Shown here: positions 49,857 through 62,300 of the stretch, in pieces
Position numbering within the stretch: the first letter of the stretch is position 1
Layout: every line of letters begins with the position of its first letter
NCBI GenBank assembly: GCA_029964075.1
Contig: CM057140.1
Span: 9,814,643 to 9,878,642, forward strand
Length of the DNA: 64,000 nt
Origin: Patiria pectinifera
Lineage: Eukaryota; Echinodermata; Asteroidea; Valvatida; Asterinidae
Direction: 5' to 3'
Made by a program: the position numbers and the translations under genes
The notes under the pieces: model-generated
Seen by the model: only the letters and a program-made list of their open reading frames with translations
Told to the model about the DNA's origin: nothing
Database searches by the model: none

Positions 49857-50695
49857 TCTGGGTCATCCTATATGATAGCACTGCCCAGGTCTCTTCAACA
49901 AACTACACTCGGTCAGAGTCACAAATAACTTATTTAGAGTGGCTATATTCACCAGAAGTGTTTTCGTGCATCTGGTCTACACAACTGGCCAGAATAAGCC
50001 CATCCATAACTTGGTTATCCTATACGATAGCACTGCCCAGGTCTCTTCAACAAACTACAATCAGTCAGAGTCACAAATAACTTATTTAGGGTGGCTATAT
50101 TCACCAGAAGTCTTTTCATGCATCTGGTCTACACAACTGGCCAGAATAAGCCCATCCATAACTGGGTTATCCTATACGATAGCACTGCCCAGGTCTCTCC
50201 AACAAACTACAATCAGTCAGAGTCACAAATAACCTATTAAGAGTGGCTATATTTCACCAGAAGTCTCTCCTTGCATCTGGTCTACACAACTGGCCAGAAT
50301 AAGCCCATCCATAACTGGGTTATCCTATACGATAGCACTGCCCAGGTCTCTTCAACAAACTACAATCAGTCAGAGTCACAAATAACTTATTTAGAGTGGC
50401 TGTATTCACCTGAAGTCTTTTCATGTATCTGGTCTACACAACTGGCCAGAATAAGCCCATCCATGACTGGGTTATCCTATAAGATAGCACTGCCCACGTC
50501 TCTTCAACAAACTACAATCAGTCAGAGTCACAAATAACCTATTAAGAGTGGCTATATTTCACCAGAAGTCTCTCCTTGCATCTGGTCTACACAACTGGCC
50601 AGAATAAGCCCATCCATAACTGGGTTATCCTATACGATAGCACTGCCCAGGTCTCTTCAACAAACTATAATCAGAGTCACAAATGACAGTCAGTC
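49857..50695 (+). repeat. 152/153-bp tandem satellite, five units plus a partial
   Basis: Units begin at 49857, 50010, 50162, 50315 and 50467, with a partial at 50620. Each contains TATCCTATACGATAGCACTG and ACACAACTGGCCAGAATAAG or variants. Two unit types differ at AACTTATTTAG/AACCTATTAAG and CTTTTCATGCAT/CTCTCCTTGCAT and partly alternate. ORFs across the array are by-products. Confidence 0.93.
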
Positions 50696-51598
50696 AGTGA
50701 GGCAGGTTCAAAGAGAAGAAAAGGCTTGCCGTGGGATGGGTCCAGCACATTTTAACCTAGGCTCTTTGGGGGTCAAGGACCAAATGCCACAGAATACTAC
50801 ATGTAATTTGCACACTTCTATGGAAAGAAATGTATACTAAAGGTTACTACTCAGTAGTATTTAACGAAGGGCAAAACCTAACTTAAGCTGGAGTTGACCA
50901 CAAGAGGGCACGAGTCACCCATATGTTTCAGTGCAGATGTCATTTTCGGATTGTGTCCAACTCTTACAAGGATGTGTTATTGTTTGAGCAATAAATCAGC
51001 ATCGCATGTAAATATTCCGGACTGATTTTTATCCTGAGTGGACCTTTGTGATCTTGTCTCAAGGCTGAGAGCATGATACCCTATCAGCATCAGCAAACCC
51101 TTGTCTTTAGACTTTGGACTAGAGTGATACAATGATGTTCATGCTGTGAACCTGATATAATTTTCCCCTCAAATCTAGTTTGTTGCCCCAGATGATTGCT
51201 GTGTAAAAACTGATGCCCCCCCAGGAAAAACCCCGAATTTCATAATCTCTATCATGACCTCCTCGTTCCATGGGTATTTTTTAAATAATAACCTGCCCCA
51301 AACCCACCTGAAAAAAATAGACTTTTAATATAGGGGAAACTGATTGGTGACCTTAACCACGCTGCAGTGTTATGCTCAGATACACATAAATCTGTTTACC
51401 AAAAAAAAACAATCTCATAATTTGATTAAAGATAAGCAAATCCAAAAAGAAAACAAAGACGAACAAACTAAGCAGCTAAGTCCATGTTCAGCAGACAGGT
51501 ACCGGAACATACGCACTAGTCTGCTAGCTGTTAAAATCGCAAAGAGTATAAGTAGTATACTCTTATTCTCAATCAAGCGTTACCATCTCAATTTCAGC

Positions 51599-51912
51599 AT
51601 GATGAACGCAATCTTTCCCACTTTCCTTTTTGCTTATCTCGTCACCACGTCTTGGGCCTACTACGGCACCAAGGCCCAGACCGATCCCTCCTGCCCCGCC
51701 TTTTTCACCAGCTTCGGTGACTCCTGCTACCGTTTCTTCGGCGAGGTTTTGCCGTGGGGCGAGGCCGAGGCCCACTGCCGGCAGTACTTCTCCCCCGTGG
51801 GAACACAGGGCCATCTCGTGTCCATCCACAGTGATGCAGAGAATGCTTTCATCTATGAGTTATGGAGGAGTTGCAAGATTGTGCCGTCTTCAATGAGTGG
51901 CAGCTACAACAG
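51599..51912 (+). CDS. C-type lectin exon 1
   Basis: Signal peptide and first half of the domain, through HLVSIHSDAENAFIYELW and SGSYN. Donor is AG/GTTTGT. Confidence 0.92.
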
Positions 51913-52858
51913 GTTTGTATAGAAAACTTTCAGTATAGTGAACTAAACATTTTGAGTTTAGTTTCCTTGTGTTTGACAATTTTTGCATGACCCTTTGGGT
52001 CAAAAGAGAGCCTTCTTTGGCAAACTTGAATTAATTGACACTTGCTTCAAATTGGTGTCGCGTAGAACTGTAGACTATATGCGTTGCAACCATCTTAGAG
52101 GGCAATGCCTTTGTTTTGCTGCAGCATGGGATATGCATGATTGCACCTTTAGCTTATTCACCTTTAGTGCATTTTTGGTCCCCCAAAAAGTGGGTCCAAC
52201 AAATTACGGCGTAGGATTCGGGGCCTGCTTAAGGGCCCCGATTTTTTTGGATTCTAGATGCTCTGTGGGTGATCTGAGGCAATTTGACCACTTAACCACT
52301 TTTTTTAGGAAAAGATGCTGGTGTACGCAGTGTTTGCCTTTGTTGGGTTCGCTTTTTTTGGGGGGGGCCTGGCCCCGTTGCCCCCCCCCCCCGACCCGCC
52401 CTTGGGCAGTGCTGTTTTATAGGATTACCCTTTAATGCCAATGATGTGAATCCGGCCCACTGTATTGATTAGATGCTCTATAAATGTACTTCGAGTGAGA
52501 TAAAATGTGAAATATAGCCATCTGAATAAATTGAATAGATTAGTGTGCACTGTAGGCTTGTCGATCTTGTTGATATTATTTTCTGTATTTTGTTTCTCTG
52601 TCTCTGACAAGATTTGACTCGGTCTGGACCGGCCTGAACGACATTTCGGTGGAAGGCAACTACCAATGGAGCGACCGTAGCCCGGTGAGGTACAAGATGT
52701 GGGCCGGGCAGGAACCGAACGGATCGAACGAGAAGGATGACTGCATACACATGATGGACATCCATGGGCAGGGTATGCCTGGGGCATGGAACGACATTGA
52801 CTGTGGCCACAACGGCGGTTTGCCATTCATATGCAAACTCAAAATGACCAAATATTAA
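51599..52858 (+). CDS. Secreted C-type lectin, complete (186 aa)
   Basis: Two exons, 51599-51912 and 52612-52858, join with an AG/A Arg codon. The product has a signal peptide (MMNAIFPTFLFAYLVTTSWA, cleavage near residue 20) and a single long-form C-type lectin domain. Cys pairs expected from the family are C32-C43, C60-C179 and C149-C169; C92 has no obvious partner. EPN at 139-141 and WND at 164-166 are the classic calcium and sugar ligands, predicting calcium-dependent mannose-type binding. There is no membrane segment or second domain, so it is probably a secreted recognition or body-fluid lectin like echinoderm echinoidins. A second ATG follows directly. TATAAG at 51548-51553 lies about 50 bases upstream and could be the TATA box. 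Confidence 0.93.
52180..52400 (+). repeat. Dispersed G-tract repeat in lectin intron
   Basis: AAAAAGTGGGTCCAACAAATT, TTGGATTCTAGATGCTCTGT, GATCTGAGGCAATTTGACCA, GTGTACGCAGTG and G/C tracts match 15885-16165 and the minus strand of 21160-21355. It makes up much of the only intron of the lectin gene. Confidence 0.65.
52612..52858 (+). CDS. C-type lectin exon 2
   Basis: Acceptor ACAAG ends at 52611. Encodes FDSVWTGLNDISVEGNYQWS, the EPN and WND motifs, PFICKLKMTKY and TAA. Confidence 0.94.
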
Positions 52859-55800
52859 GGACGTAACCATGAAAACAGGGTGGAAAATCTTAGTTTTTTT
52901 GTCACAAAATGATACTGTACGTGTTTTGATACGAAGTCGATAAAATCGCATATCGGAGAAGCAAGATGTACATGCATCACTGAGTCTTGAAAACAGAAAA
53001 GATAGAAAACACTTATGAAAAAAACATAGTTAATTGATAGGTTAAACTTTTTGTGAAAGTATCATACTTCGATTTGAAAGTCTGATTGTTGGATACATTG
53101 TTGGGGGTAGCCCGAGGTTCGAGAACATTGTAGCCCACTTTATAATTGAAAAATCAACTGCAAACGTTCTTGGAAAATAATATATTTAAGCTGCCCTTTT
53201 TGAAGAACTTTTATGAATTAAAACAGTAATGTGTTTTATTAATAATTTCTTCTTGATTCTTCATAATTAACTCGTACCTTTGTCAGTTCCATTATTTTTT
53301 CCCGAAAGATTTAGTTTAAGTCACAGTGAGTCCTGATTAAATATTTAAGTGACAAAAGCTGGGTCGTTTTTTTTGTTTCAATGAACCACAAAGTATAAAT
53401 GATAAAATTCACTGTATTTAAACTTTAATTGTTGGATAATGCAGCTACTTGTATTCATTTCACCTTCTTTAAGGCCTTAAGCTCACATGGTTGCGATGAT
53501 TATATTCATCTAGGAAATCAACGGACAACTTTGTTGCCCCCTCCTGATGAAACTCCGCCCACCCCGTACTGTATCGCCGCTTTGACTGTTCATTTCTGGC
53601 CTCGCGGTGGCGCGCTTTAACTGAAACATTGCATCCGCGCCGCGAAAAGATGTTTGACGTCAAAATGCTGTCGAAGTTGTAAGATTAAGAAGGTGAGAAC
53701 AGAGAAATTCAGGATTTTCTAACGGGGTTAGCTGAGCTGTTGCCACAAGGGGGGGGGGGGGCCGTGAGGCGTTGAAGCCAAGAAATGAATGACCACCAAA
53801 CTGACAAAGCGGCAAAGGCCTGACTAGTGACGCAATAACTGGGCAATAACTTAAGCCGTTATTTTGCGAACGCCGCCATCTTTGTTGGTGGTGGGGGGGG
53901 GGGGGCATTTCAATGCATCCGTGTCTAACCTGACTTGTTGGAGAATGTCACTAGGCCTACCAAATAAATGCCAACAGTACGCCGGTAACTTTACACCCAG
54001 GCTACATTCATGACAGTTGCGTGATGGGACATATTTTCATGGAAAGACCCCCAATATTATTTAATGTGAGAAAAACCAGAAAAAAACCAAGATGGCAAAC
54101 GTAAAGCTGACACAAGATGGCGATGAAAGCTCGATGCTAAAAAAAAAAACATCTTATTTATTTTTGCTTGCAATCATCAGCATTGCTTTCATTATGTAGG
54201 CTTTTCACTTGTGTTGTGAGAGAAACACAACATGACGCCTGACTGCTAAAAGAGGTAGGAGTCACATTTTCTTGAAAGTGCTTTTCAAAATTACAACTAA
54301 CAGAGTTATATATGAAAAAAGACTGCTTTAGCCTGCAAAAGTCACTTTGGTACTGGAAAGTCTTCTGTAAAAGTCAGTTTTGAACAGAACTCAGTAAAAC
54401 AGAGGTGTCCTAAAAGTAGGGATGTCAAACAGTCAATGTAATTTTTTGACTTTGTTTTTCTTTTTTTGAGTGTGTTTACTAAGATTCTTCTAACAAACTG
54501 AAACATAATGACACAAAAATTATGAAAATCAGTCAAGGCATTTTCAAGTTATGGCCATTTAACGGCATTATTTTTTCAAAAAAAAACACGTGAGAGTTGT
54601 TTAAAAATGAGGAAAAGTCACAATTTGGGAAAAGTCGACCGCTTATTTTTGCCAAAAATTACTAAGTCCACCTAATTAATATGCGTAATGACAATATCTT
54701 AAAAAATAAATGTTACAGAGTCATGAAACCTTGATGGAATATTTATATTGCAGTTTGTCACACTTTGTACATGTTTTCCAGGAAATCAATTTTTAATTAT
54801 GCAAATTAGACAATGAATATTCATTTGTACAGTATATATGGGGATAGTTAGCTAATCTGGCGTTTGGTGTCGTAAGTACGTGTTCCTGGCAGAATCGGTC
54901 ACAATGACTGTGGCAACTTTTGTAGCCACTGTTATGAAGATGAGAATTCCATAAAGGAACTTCAAAAATATTCTGCGCGACATTCACACTATTCAATAGC
55001 TTGAGAAATTCGTAACTTTTACCAACTTTTTCACGATAATATAAAAACGGCGGCAATCCTGTCCTCTTCCGTCACATGAAAGGGAAAGCTGGACTCAACC
55101 ACTTTCGAATGGTGGGTTACTTGTTGGTTACAAGAGGAACACTGCTTACCGCCGTTTGAAAATGTCTTGCGTGATTTGTGTCTGCCATTGAGCGCTGCGC
55201 TGCTCGATTTATGAAGAACTCCCCATGGCACAAATGGTAAAAATAGCCATTTTCGATGGTTTAATAGAACCAATTTTTATTGTTTAACCCCATGCGCACA
55301 GGAGGCGGTCATGGCCGCGGCCGCTAATCCTCATTGGAATGCAGTTGCCAGCTGCGGTATGCCGTGGCACACGGCTAGTGGGTAGTTCCACAGCTGCTGC
55401 TGTTGTGCAGTCCCGCTACCACACAAAGGCTGTGCAGTCATGCGGGCCACTTGCTCTATGTGTGGAGGAATGTCCCCATTATAACCCGTCCTTAAGGGGT
55501 TAATAACGGAAAAAATGTACCACTGTTTAGAATAAAGTATAAACTTTCATACCATCACTTGTTTTCCCCTTTATTTCTCACGTTCAACCATTAAAAATTG
55601 GTTTAGTTTTTTTGTGTTGACTGTGCAATTTCCCATCTGGCGGGAAATTTCTCGTAGCAGTTGACATCCCTACAATAAGCGAGAGGTGCCTTCGAATTCT
55701 AGAACTAGAAGTAGAAGTAGTGGAAGGGCCTATCCTCGAAATGGCACGTGATGGCCAATTAAGCAGTAGGCCTGTTGACCATTGACATTAATGATTGACA

Positions 55801-56150
55801 TGGTGATTGAAGACCAATTTAGCGTAGGCCTGAAAGAAAGGGGGGGTAGCCATAAGCAATATAATACATGAACAATACAGTAATATTCAGAATATTTTTT
55901 GTGGCATGTAACGTAGGTATGGTGTACCTTTTAATACCATTCCGAGTCTTAAATTATTTTAGGAATTACTTTTCAACCCCCCCCCCCTAAAAAGGTTCAA
56001 TTTTTTTCATTTCATATTAGCCTTTTATCCTGTTGGCTAAGCACTAGTACTAAGCCACACCATAATTATGTTAAGAAGTCGGGCAGTTATTCAATAACTG
56101 TATTCACAGCATTTTCCAATTTTTCCATTTTCTTTATATATATTTTTTAG
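52859..56150. other. Intergenic, lectin to AZUL gene
   Basis: No coding exon recognised. It contains poly-G tracts (53750, 53890), a small inverted pair AAAACGGCGG/CCGCCGTTT at 55046-55160, a TTAA-bounded element (55284-55503) and a C tract at 55978. Stretch 53900-55030 shows nothing identifiable. Confidence 0.6.
55284..55503. mobile_element. Possible TTAA-bounded element, GC-rich
   Basis: Starts TTAACCCCATGCGCACAGG and ends AAGGGGTTAA. The 220-bp interior is unusually GC-rich (GGTCATGGCCGCGGCCGC). Terminal inverted match is only about eight bases, so the call is tentative. Confidence 0.5.
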
Positions 56151-56170
56151 GTTTTTGTCTTGGAGTTGTA

Positions 56171-56194
56171 ATGAAAATTGACTGCATAAGATGA
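56171..56194 (+). promoter_or_regulatory. Short uORF overlapping the AZUL gene start
   Basis: ATG at 56171 opens seven codons (MKIDCIR) and stops at TGA 56192-56194, overlapping the main ATG at 56191 as ATGA. It lies after an acceptor-like TTTTTTAG at 56143-56150, so it would be in the mature leader. Confidence 0.55.
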
Positions 56195-56306
56195 GCACTT
56201 CTCGAAGGCACATTCTGTCCCCCGATGTGCCAGACTACCAAGGCAAGAGAGCTTCTGTACCCTACGTACCCAACAAAGAAGAACTGGTAGAGCTAAGATT
56301 TACCAG
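56191..56306 (+). CDS. AZUL gene exon 1
   Basis: Encodes [20 protein letters not shown] through ELVELRFT with a split Arg codon. A at -3 of the ATG. Donor GTATTA. Confidence 0.75.
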
Positions 56307-59300
56307 GTATTACAGCAATATACATTTCCAGGAGAGCTTACATTTGATGATGTTAAACCTTTTAACCTTTCGGAGGAGGCAGAGATGGGGATGGATACCG
56401 CCTGTACCATTCTGATCTCTGAAACACAACGGCCGATTGTTGTAAAATTTTCTATGCTTGTAGAAACACTTTTTTAATAACCCTTTCCTTACGTTGTTTG
56501 TTGACTTGGCTCTCCCCAGAACCAAATTGTTTGCTCAGTCATGCGGAAATCACTAGAGCATGAAAAATGAACCACAAGTTGAAATTTCACTTTTTTTCAA
56601 CCCAGATTTTCACTGGCAAGGAGTGATTAAAACCAAAAGTGTTGTGTGTACAGGTTGTTCTTTGAACCTTGTTATTTAATGTGATGTACGCCTCAAGGCC
56701 ATATGTGCAAAAATAAGAAAGTTGTGCTTGTTTGTTGATCTGGTTCCATTTGTCAAACTGCAAGCCATTTCACCACATGACCAATGGCACTCCATGCCTC
56801 AAATTATGCGTGGATACTTCTGAAGCACTTTTCTTAAATATTTGTAACAGTAACACTGTGACTAAACTACCCCATTAGAACGATCCGAAAACACTCTTTC
56901 AGCTGGTATATGGTTGATGTATCGGCGACCAAACATACCAACATGCACGTTTGCTGAAAGCAGTGAATAAATCTGTGTTGAGGGTGTTCTGTGTGTGGTT
57001 TCCTGGTCAACTATAGTCGCCTATGGTAAGCAGCAGGGGGTAGTTCCTTGCCGACAAAAGTCGCCCATGGTAAGGAAAGGGATGAAGCCTAGGTATGAAA
57101 AGTTTTAGTGCCGTCAGTCATATGTGATGCGATCAGGCTACATGAGTCGTTTGTCGGGAATTTTCATTTGGAGATTCGGGCCAAAATAGGACCACTTCAT
57201 CACATCACTTCATCACATTTCTTGGTGCTCCGACTTCCATAATTTTTTAACTTAAGATGGTACCCGCATGCAGTTTTCACAGCAGTAATGCTGAGATTGT
57301 GCTCTTTTCAAATCTAAAAAAAAAAAAAATTGACCAGGGTCGACAAACGACTCATTTAGCTTGATCGCATCACATATTCTACACTGAACGTGTTTTCCCT
57401 TAAAGAGTTACAGAAAACAAGATCATTCGGTACCCTAATGTCCTAAATGTTAGCTTCTACATGAAAGCTGTATCCTATTGGGGTAAAAGTTGTCGGCAGT
57501 ACATCAGTAAACAATCACATAAAGGCTTACAAAAGAATTGCGTGGCATTGTGATCTGAAAAATATATTCATCGGGGGAGGTGGGCTTGTAGGGTTTACCT
57601 GAGTATTCTTTTCACGTTTGGTATTTTAATTTTGTATGTCTACAGACAGCTGTCCACGAGCCACCCAAAGCTCCCCAGCAACAGCAGTAACTCTGTGGAC
57701 AACCTGGTTCCAGTTGAAAGACCACGGTCCAATAGTCTCATTCGTATTGCGGACATCAAGCGGTAATGATCAAAGACTAAATGTGATTGGTCCATATTTT
57801 GTCTGTTGAGTTGAGAAGTCCTGAAATGGACTCTCCCTGCCTGTCAGTCAAACAGTGTGCATTGACCAATCAGGTCACATCTTTTATTTAGGTGACCAGG
57901 TCACCTATTAACTGAAAGATGTGATCTGATTGGTCAATGCACACATACCAAAGGTGGGAGGGGCTTATTGGCAAATCTGGAGCGGTCCATTTGCCAATGC
58001 CTTAAATAGCTCTGAAGCTTCATTGTTGTTTAAATCTTTTATTATCAACATACTTTTGATTGTCGCTGATATTTCCCAAGTTATCAGTTCTAAATCACGG
58101 ACGTTGCTTCTTCATGTACCCTCGTGCTGTCTGAACAGTCACAGACAGTCAAAAGAACAACGTTGTTCCCCTGTCATGGGAAATACACTGGCTAGTCACC
58201 AACAGTCAGATCATATTTGTAGTGAGCACTGTAACCAGTCAAATTCCATCAATGGACATAAGCAGGTGACTGGTAGGCACAGCTGGCTTATCAATCGCCT
58301 AGATATAAGGCAAAGCTGTATCAAGTTACATAAACAGTCACAGCCAGTCAATCCTGTTTCATGTAGGCAGGGAGCACTCAACTGTTAAAAACAGTCGCTT
58401 GATTGATTTTGACTGCTGGGATGGCTTTGTTGAATTAGTCAGCCAGTGAGGGAATTATTCAGTTTTTCCTGTATGAAAAGAATTTTACCAACAATTTTTA
58501 TAATCGTATATCAAATTTCTCTTCCGGATAGGAATTTGAGTGCCAGCAACCTTGCTGCTCTCTCTGACAGCAATCTATCCATCAAGAAAGCCCTGCCGCT
58601 ACGTAGCTACGACGCCCCCAACACCTCCGGCTCGGCGGCTAAACGTCACTTTGTGCAGCTGGTCAAGCAGTACTACTATCAGCTGACGGAGGGCTGTGGG
58701 AACGAGGAATGCCAAAATAGATTCTGCCGGTCTTGTAAAGGTATCATTTGAAATGCTAGCTAGAAATAATAATATTTTGTACTTTTCCATAGTTGGTCGA
58801 GTTTCAATGTTACAAGGAACCATTTTAAGGATAAACATGGGCTGTCTTAGATAATTGTTTTGGTTGGATTTTGTTTCTTATCACACAATTCGGGCCATTC
58901 ACAATGCAGTGCGCCACCAAGAGTTTGTCATGGAGAGTCCATTTTTTTTCTCAAGTTTACGGTCGACAAAACACGGCCCATTTGAATGAGTGTCAGTAGA
59001 CAACTTGAGCTAATTTGTTACAGATTGGGGCATAGCGTTCTGCTGCCTTACAAAAAACAACACATTGATAAAAAGGAAAGAAAAGGGCAAACAGATGCTT
59101 GAATCGTACGCGTACGAAACTACTGAACGGAACAACTAACCATTTCAAATGTCAGGCGCTGCGAATTTTGTCGACCATCTCCCACAATGCACTGGGAAAA
59201 ATGAACTCTTCGTGGCAAACTCTTGGTGGTGCACTGCATTGTGAATCGCCCGAATTGTCGCCCTCAAGCCAAATTTAAAGTGTTGGAAATAATTGAACAT

Positions 59301-62300
59301 ACAATCAAGTTAAAATTAATTTTTTTGGGAGTCAGTTTGTTCTAGTTTGGAGTAACAATAGTTTGTTTCTAGAATGTAGATGTCTTGTTTCACAAGATTT
59401 TCTTCTGAAGTTGTTCTGTTGGTTTGAAAAATACATAATGCTCAGAACCACCTTTTGCAACCTGGACGTATTTGGAATTGTATTTAGAACGTTGAACGTC
59501 TAGTTTTAGGAACACTCAACCATAGACAATTTAATTCTCACCATCACCGTTATGCCTGGATAAGATTTGTTACTTCATGTTTCCATTGCTTTTCCTATTC
59601 AGAAAGCAAGAGAGTTTACTGTGATGTGGCTGCCATTATAAGTATTAGACTGGCATCAAGCCAAAGGTAACTTTGTTTCATTCATTCATTCATGGTTTCA
59701 TTTTCTTTGGCTGAATTTATCTGAAAATGAAACTGATTTGCTAATTCTCACAAATGTTGAGGTGTTGCCACATAAATCCAAAATCTTTTTTAAACTCATG
59801 GAAGCTGTCTTACAGTATTAATTCCTTCATCATTAAAGTTGTATTCCCGTGCTAATCAACAAATTTTTTTTCTAGTTATAAATTTCCAACTTGTATATTT
59901 CATTCCAACACAAAAACCTCTGAATAAAGGGTTTTTGTTTTGGGCACAAACAAATCAGCTTTGTAAGCAGACTGGCTTCCAGTCCATACATTATCACCAC
60001 TGATTGTGGGGCTGGAACCAGCCGACCCTACAAGATCGGAATTATTGTCCGGCAGCCAATAATTCGAAATTGTAAAGTAATAATTCAATAACTGAGCATA
60101 GTATTCATAAGATGGCATTTGCGTCGGGGTGATGTAAATCAATATTAGGTTTTGCCCCACACCGACGTATAAACACTGTATACTCAGTGTGTTATCTCCT
60201 GAGTGAGAGTTGAAAAAAATCACTCGGGTGGGACTTGAACCCACGACCTCCTGCTTTCTAGTGCAGACGTCTTACCACTCGACCACCGAGCTAACGGGAT
60301 CGGTTGGCTGGTTCGAATCAAATGTGCATGTAGCAGCATGTACTGCAATTAAATTATTCATAACTATTCATTTATGTCAAGTCGTTTACTACGCTCAAGG
60401 ACAAAACCTCATATTGATTTACATCAGCCCGACGCAAATTCCATCTTATGAATAGTTTAATTGCGGTACCCGCTCCTACTAGTATATCTGATTCGAACCA
60501 GCCAACCGATCCCACAAGCTCGGTGGTCGAGTGGTAAGACGTCGGCACTAGAAAGCAGGAGGTCGTGGGTTTGAGCTTCATCCGAGTGATTTTTTTCCAA
60601 CTCTCACTCGGGAGTTAACACACTGAGTATACAGTGTTTATACGTCGATGAAGGGCAAAACCTAATATTGAACTAAACATAGGCCAAATTTTTAGCACGG
60701 GGAATGCAACTTTAAGAGATCATCATAAGTACTTTGGATCAGGAAGTATAAACTTGCATATTTTGTCATGATTTTTTGGTCCTATTTCAGACGTTATTTA
60801 TGTCAAGTCGATAACTACGCCGACCGCCCCTTGCCCCAGGAAGTATTCCAACCGCCCAACGGAGAGGCTAAACCATTCCTCCACACTCTCTTCTCCACCA
60901 CTCCGTTCAAGTCGCTGTTCACCACCCAGCCCCCTCAGGCAGAACCCAAACGGAAGTTATCTCCAGCTGTCGCAAATAGCCACCCGCCGAATCAGAGTAC
61001 AAAATTTCCAGCACCCGCCCAAACCAGGAGTCTGATCAACGCCAAGCCACCGACGGGAAAGAAAGGACCAAGCCCTCTGAGGAACGTCTCCAGTAGAAAA
61101 GGAAAGTCCAAGTCCGAAACCGGGATAAAGGGAAAAGATGGCAGACTGAATGGGATTTCTGATCAGGCCGGCCTGCATGACTTTGGAAGCAGTGACTCCA
61201 ACTTCTCGGAAGACCATCAGAGGTTGTCGACGGCGGCTGCGAGAGACGACTTATGCTTGTCGCATCAGCACAGCGCCCCCAATCTCGCGTCGGGGGAATC
61301 GGACGCAACCCATTTGTTGTCCGACGATTTCGGCTCGGACGAGAATTTCTTGATCCACCACAGCAGGTACAATTAAAAGTATTGCTGTCACTGATTTTGT
61401 CCATCCTTAGTTGTATTTGTTTCACCAAAGCTACAGTTTCTCATGTTTACTCTTAACCATGGAATCAATTGTCTTAATTTGAAGGAATTAAAGTATGCAC
61501 AACATTTATATGTTGTCATTTTTCTCCATTTGGACATTTAGTGTTGGGGTATAGATTCACTGTAACTGCTGTACCCAAAGAATAACATGTATGCAACGTT
61601 GGTGTTGATAGTATGTGAGAGCTCTTCAGTGGCATTTCCATTCAAGCAGTCATGTGCAGTGGTATTCCTCTGTTCCATTTCTTCCTGACAGAAATTGGAC
61701 ATTCAATATATATTTTGCACTTTGGGGTTTTTTTGGGGGGGGGATTTTGTTTCATGCACTCAACAGATGTTAAAAAACTGTCTGTTCTGAATTTGGCCAT
61801 AAGCCCCGCCCACAACATGGATAACAACACAGGCATCTCTCCAATGCCACACCGCATGTTCCAGCTGCGCACTGGAGTGCATGCTTTCATCGAGCGTGTT
61901 AGGTGTGCAGTCATAGCATGTGGTTCAGTTGGTCTATTAGCACATACCATCATTGTCGATGAAGCACCCTAACATGGTGCTCTTAGAGAGTCATACAGTG
62001 CCCTTTACAGCTGCACGAATCCTATAGATCTCTCTTTGCCTGCAGTATTAATGGCTGTCGATTGTGCCCACTGGCTAAGATGTGCCAGGTGTTTGGGTTT
62101 GACACAGCCAGACAGTAAGATACCTAACAGTATCCTGGGATCTGCCGACAGATAGACCAACAGATATTGGCTATCTGTGCGATGGTCCTAGACATTTACT
62201 TAGTACATTAACCCTAAACCCTCCAGGATATTTTGGCTAGAAACCCTGCCAAACATAGCAACATGCAACACTTGTCTAAATGACAAGCCTGCTCAGTGTA

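Larger units (their letters stand above)
46498..51598. other. Intergenic, ZC4H2 to C-type lectin
   Basis: No gene found. It has the ZC4H2 3' UTR, four consecutive TA-flanked elements (46752-48646), an AATCCTCC word region, a tRNA-like sequence and a 152/153-bp satellite. Stretches 48660-49070 and 50700-51540 show nothing identifiable. Confidence 0.6.

Noticed and set aside
49793-50537. Three 88-97 codon ORFs with similar proteins
   Set aside because: They are readings through the 152/153-bp satellite; the unit length alternates and frames break between units.
49857-50695. CRISPR array
   Set aside because: Direct repeats are contiguous 152/153-bp units with no spacers, and the genome is animal.
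60210-60600. tRNA genes on both strands
   Set aside because: A and B boxes are clear but the acceptor stem does not close and the sequences continue into a shared SINE body, so they are SINE heads.
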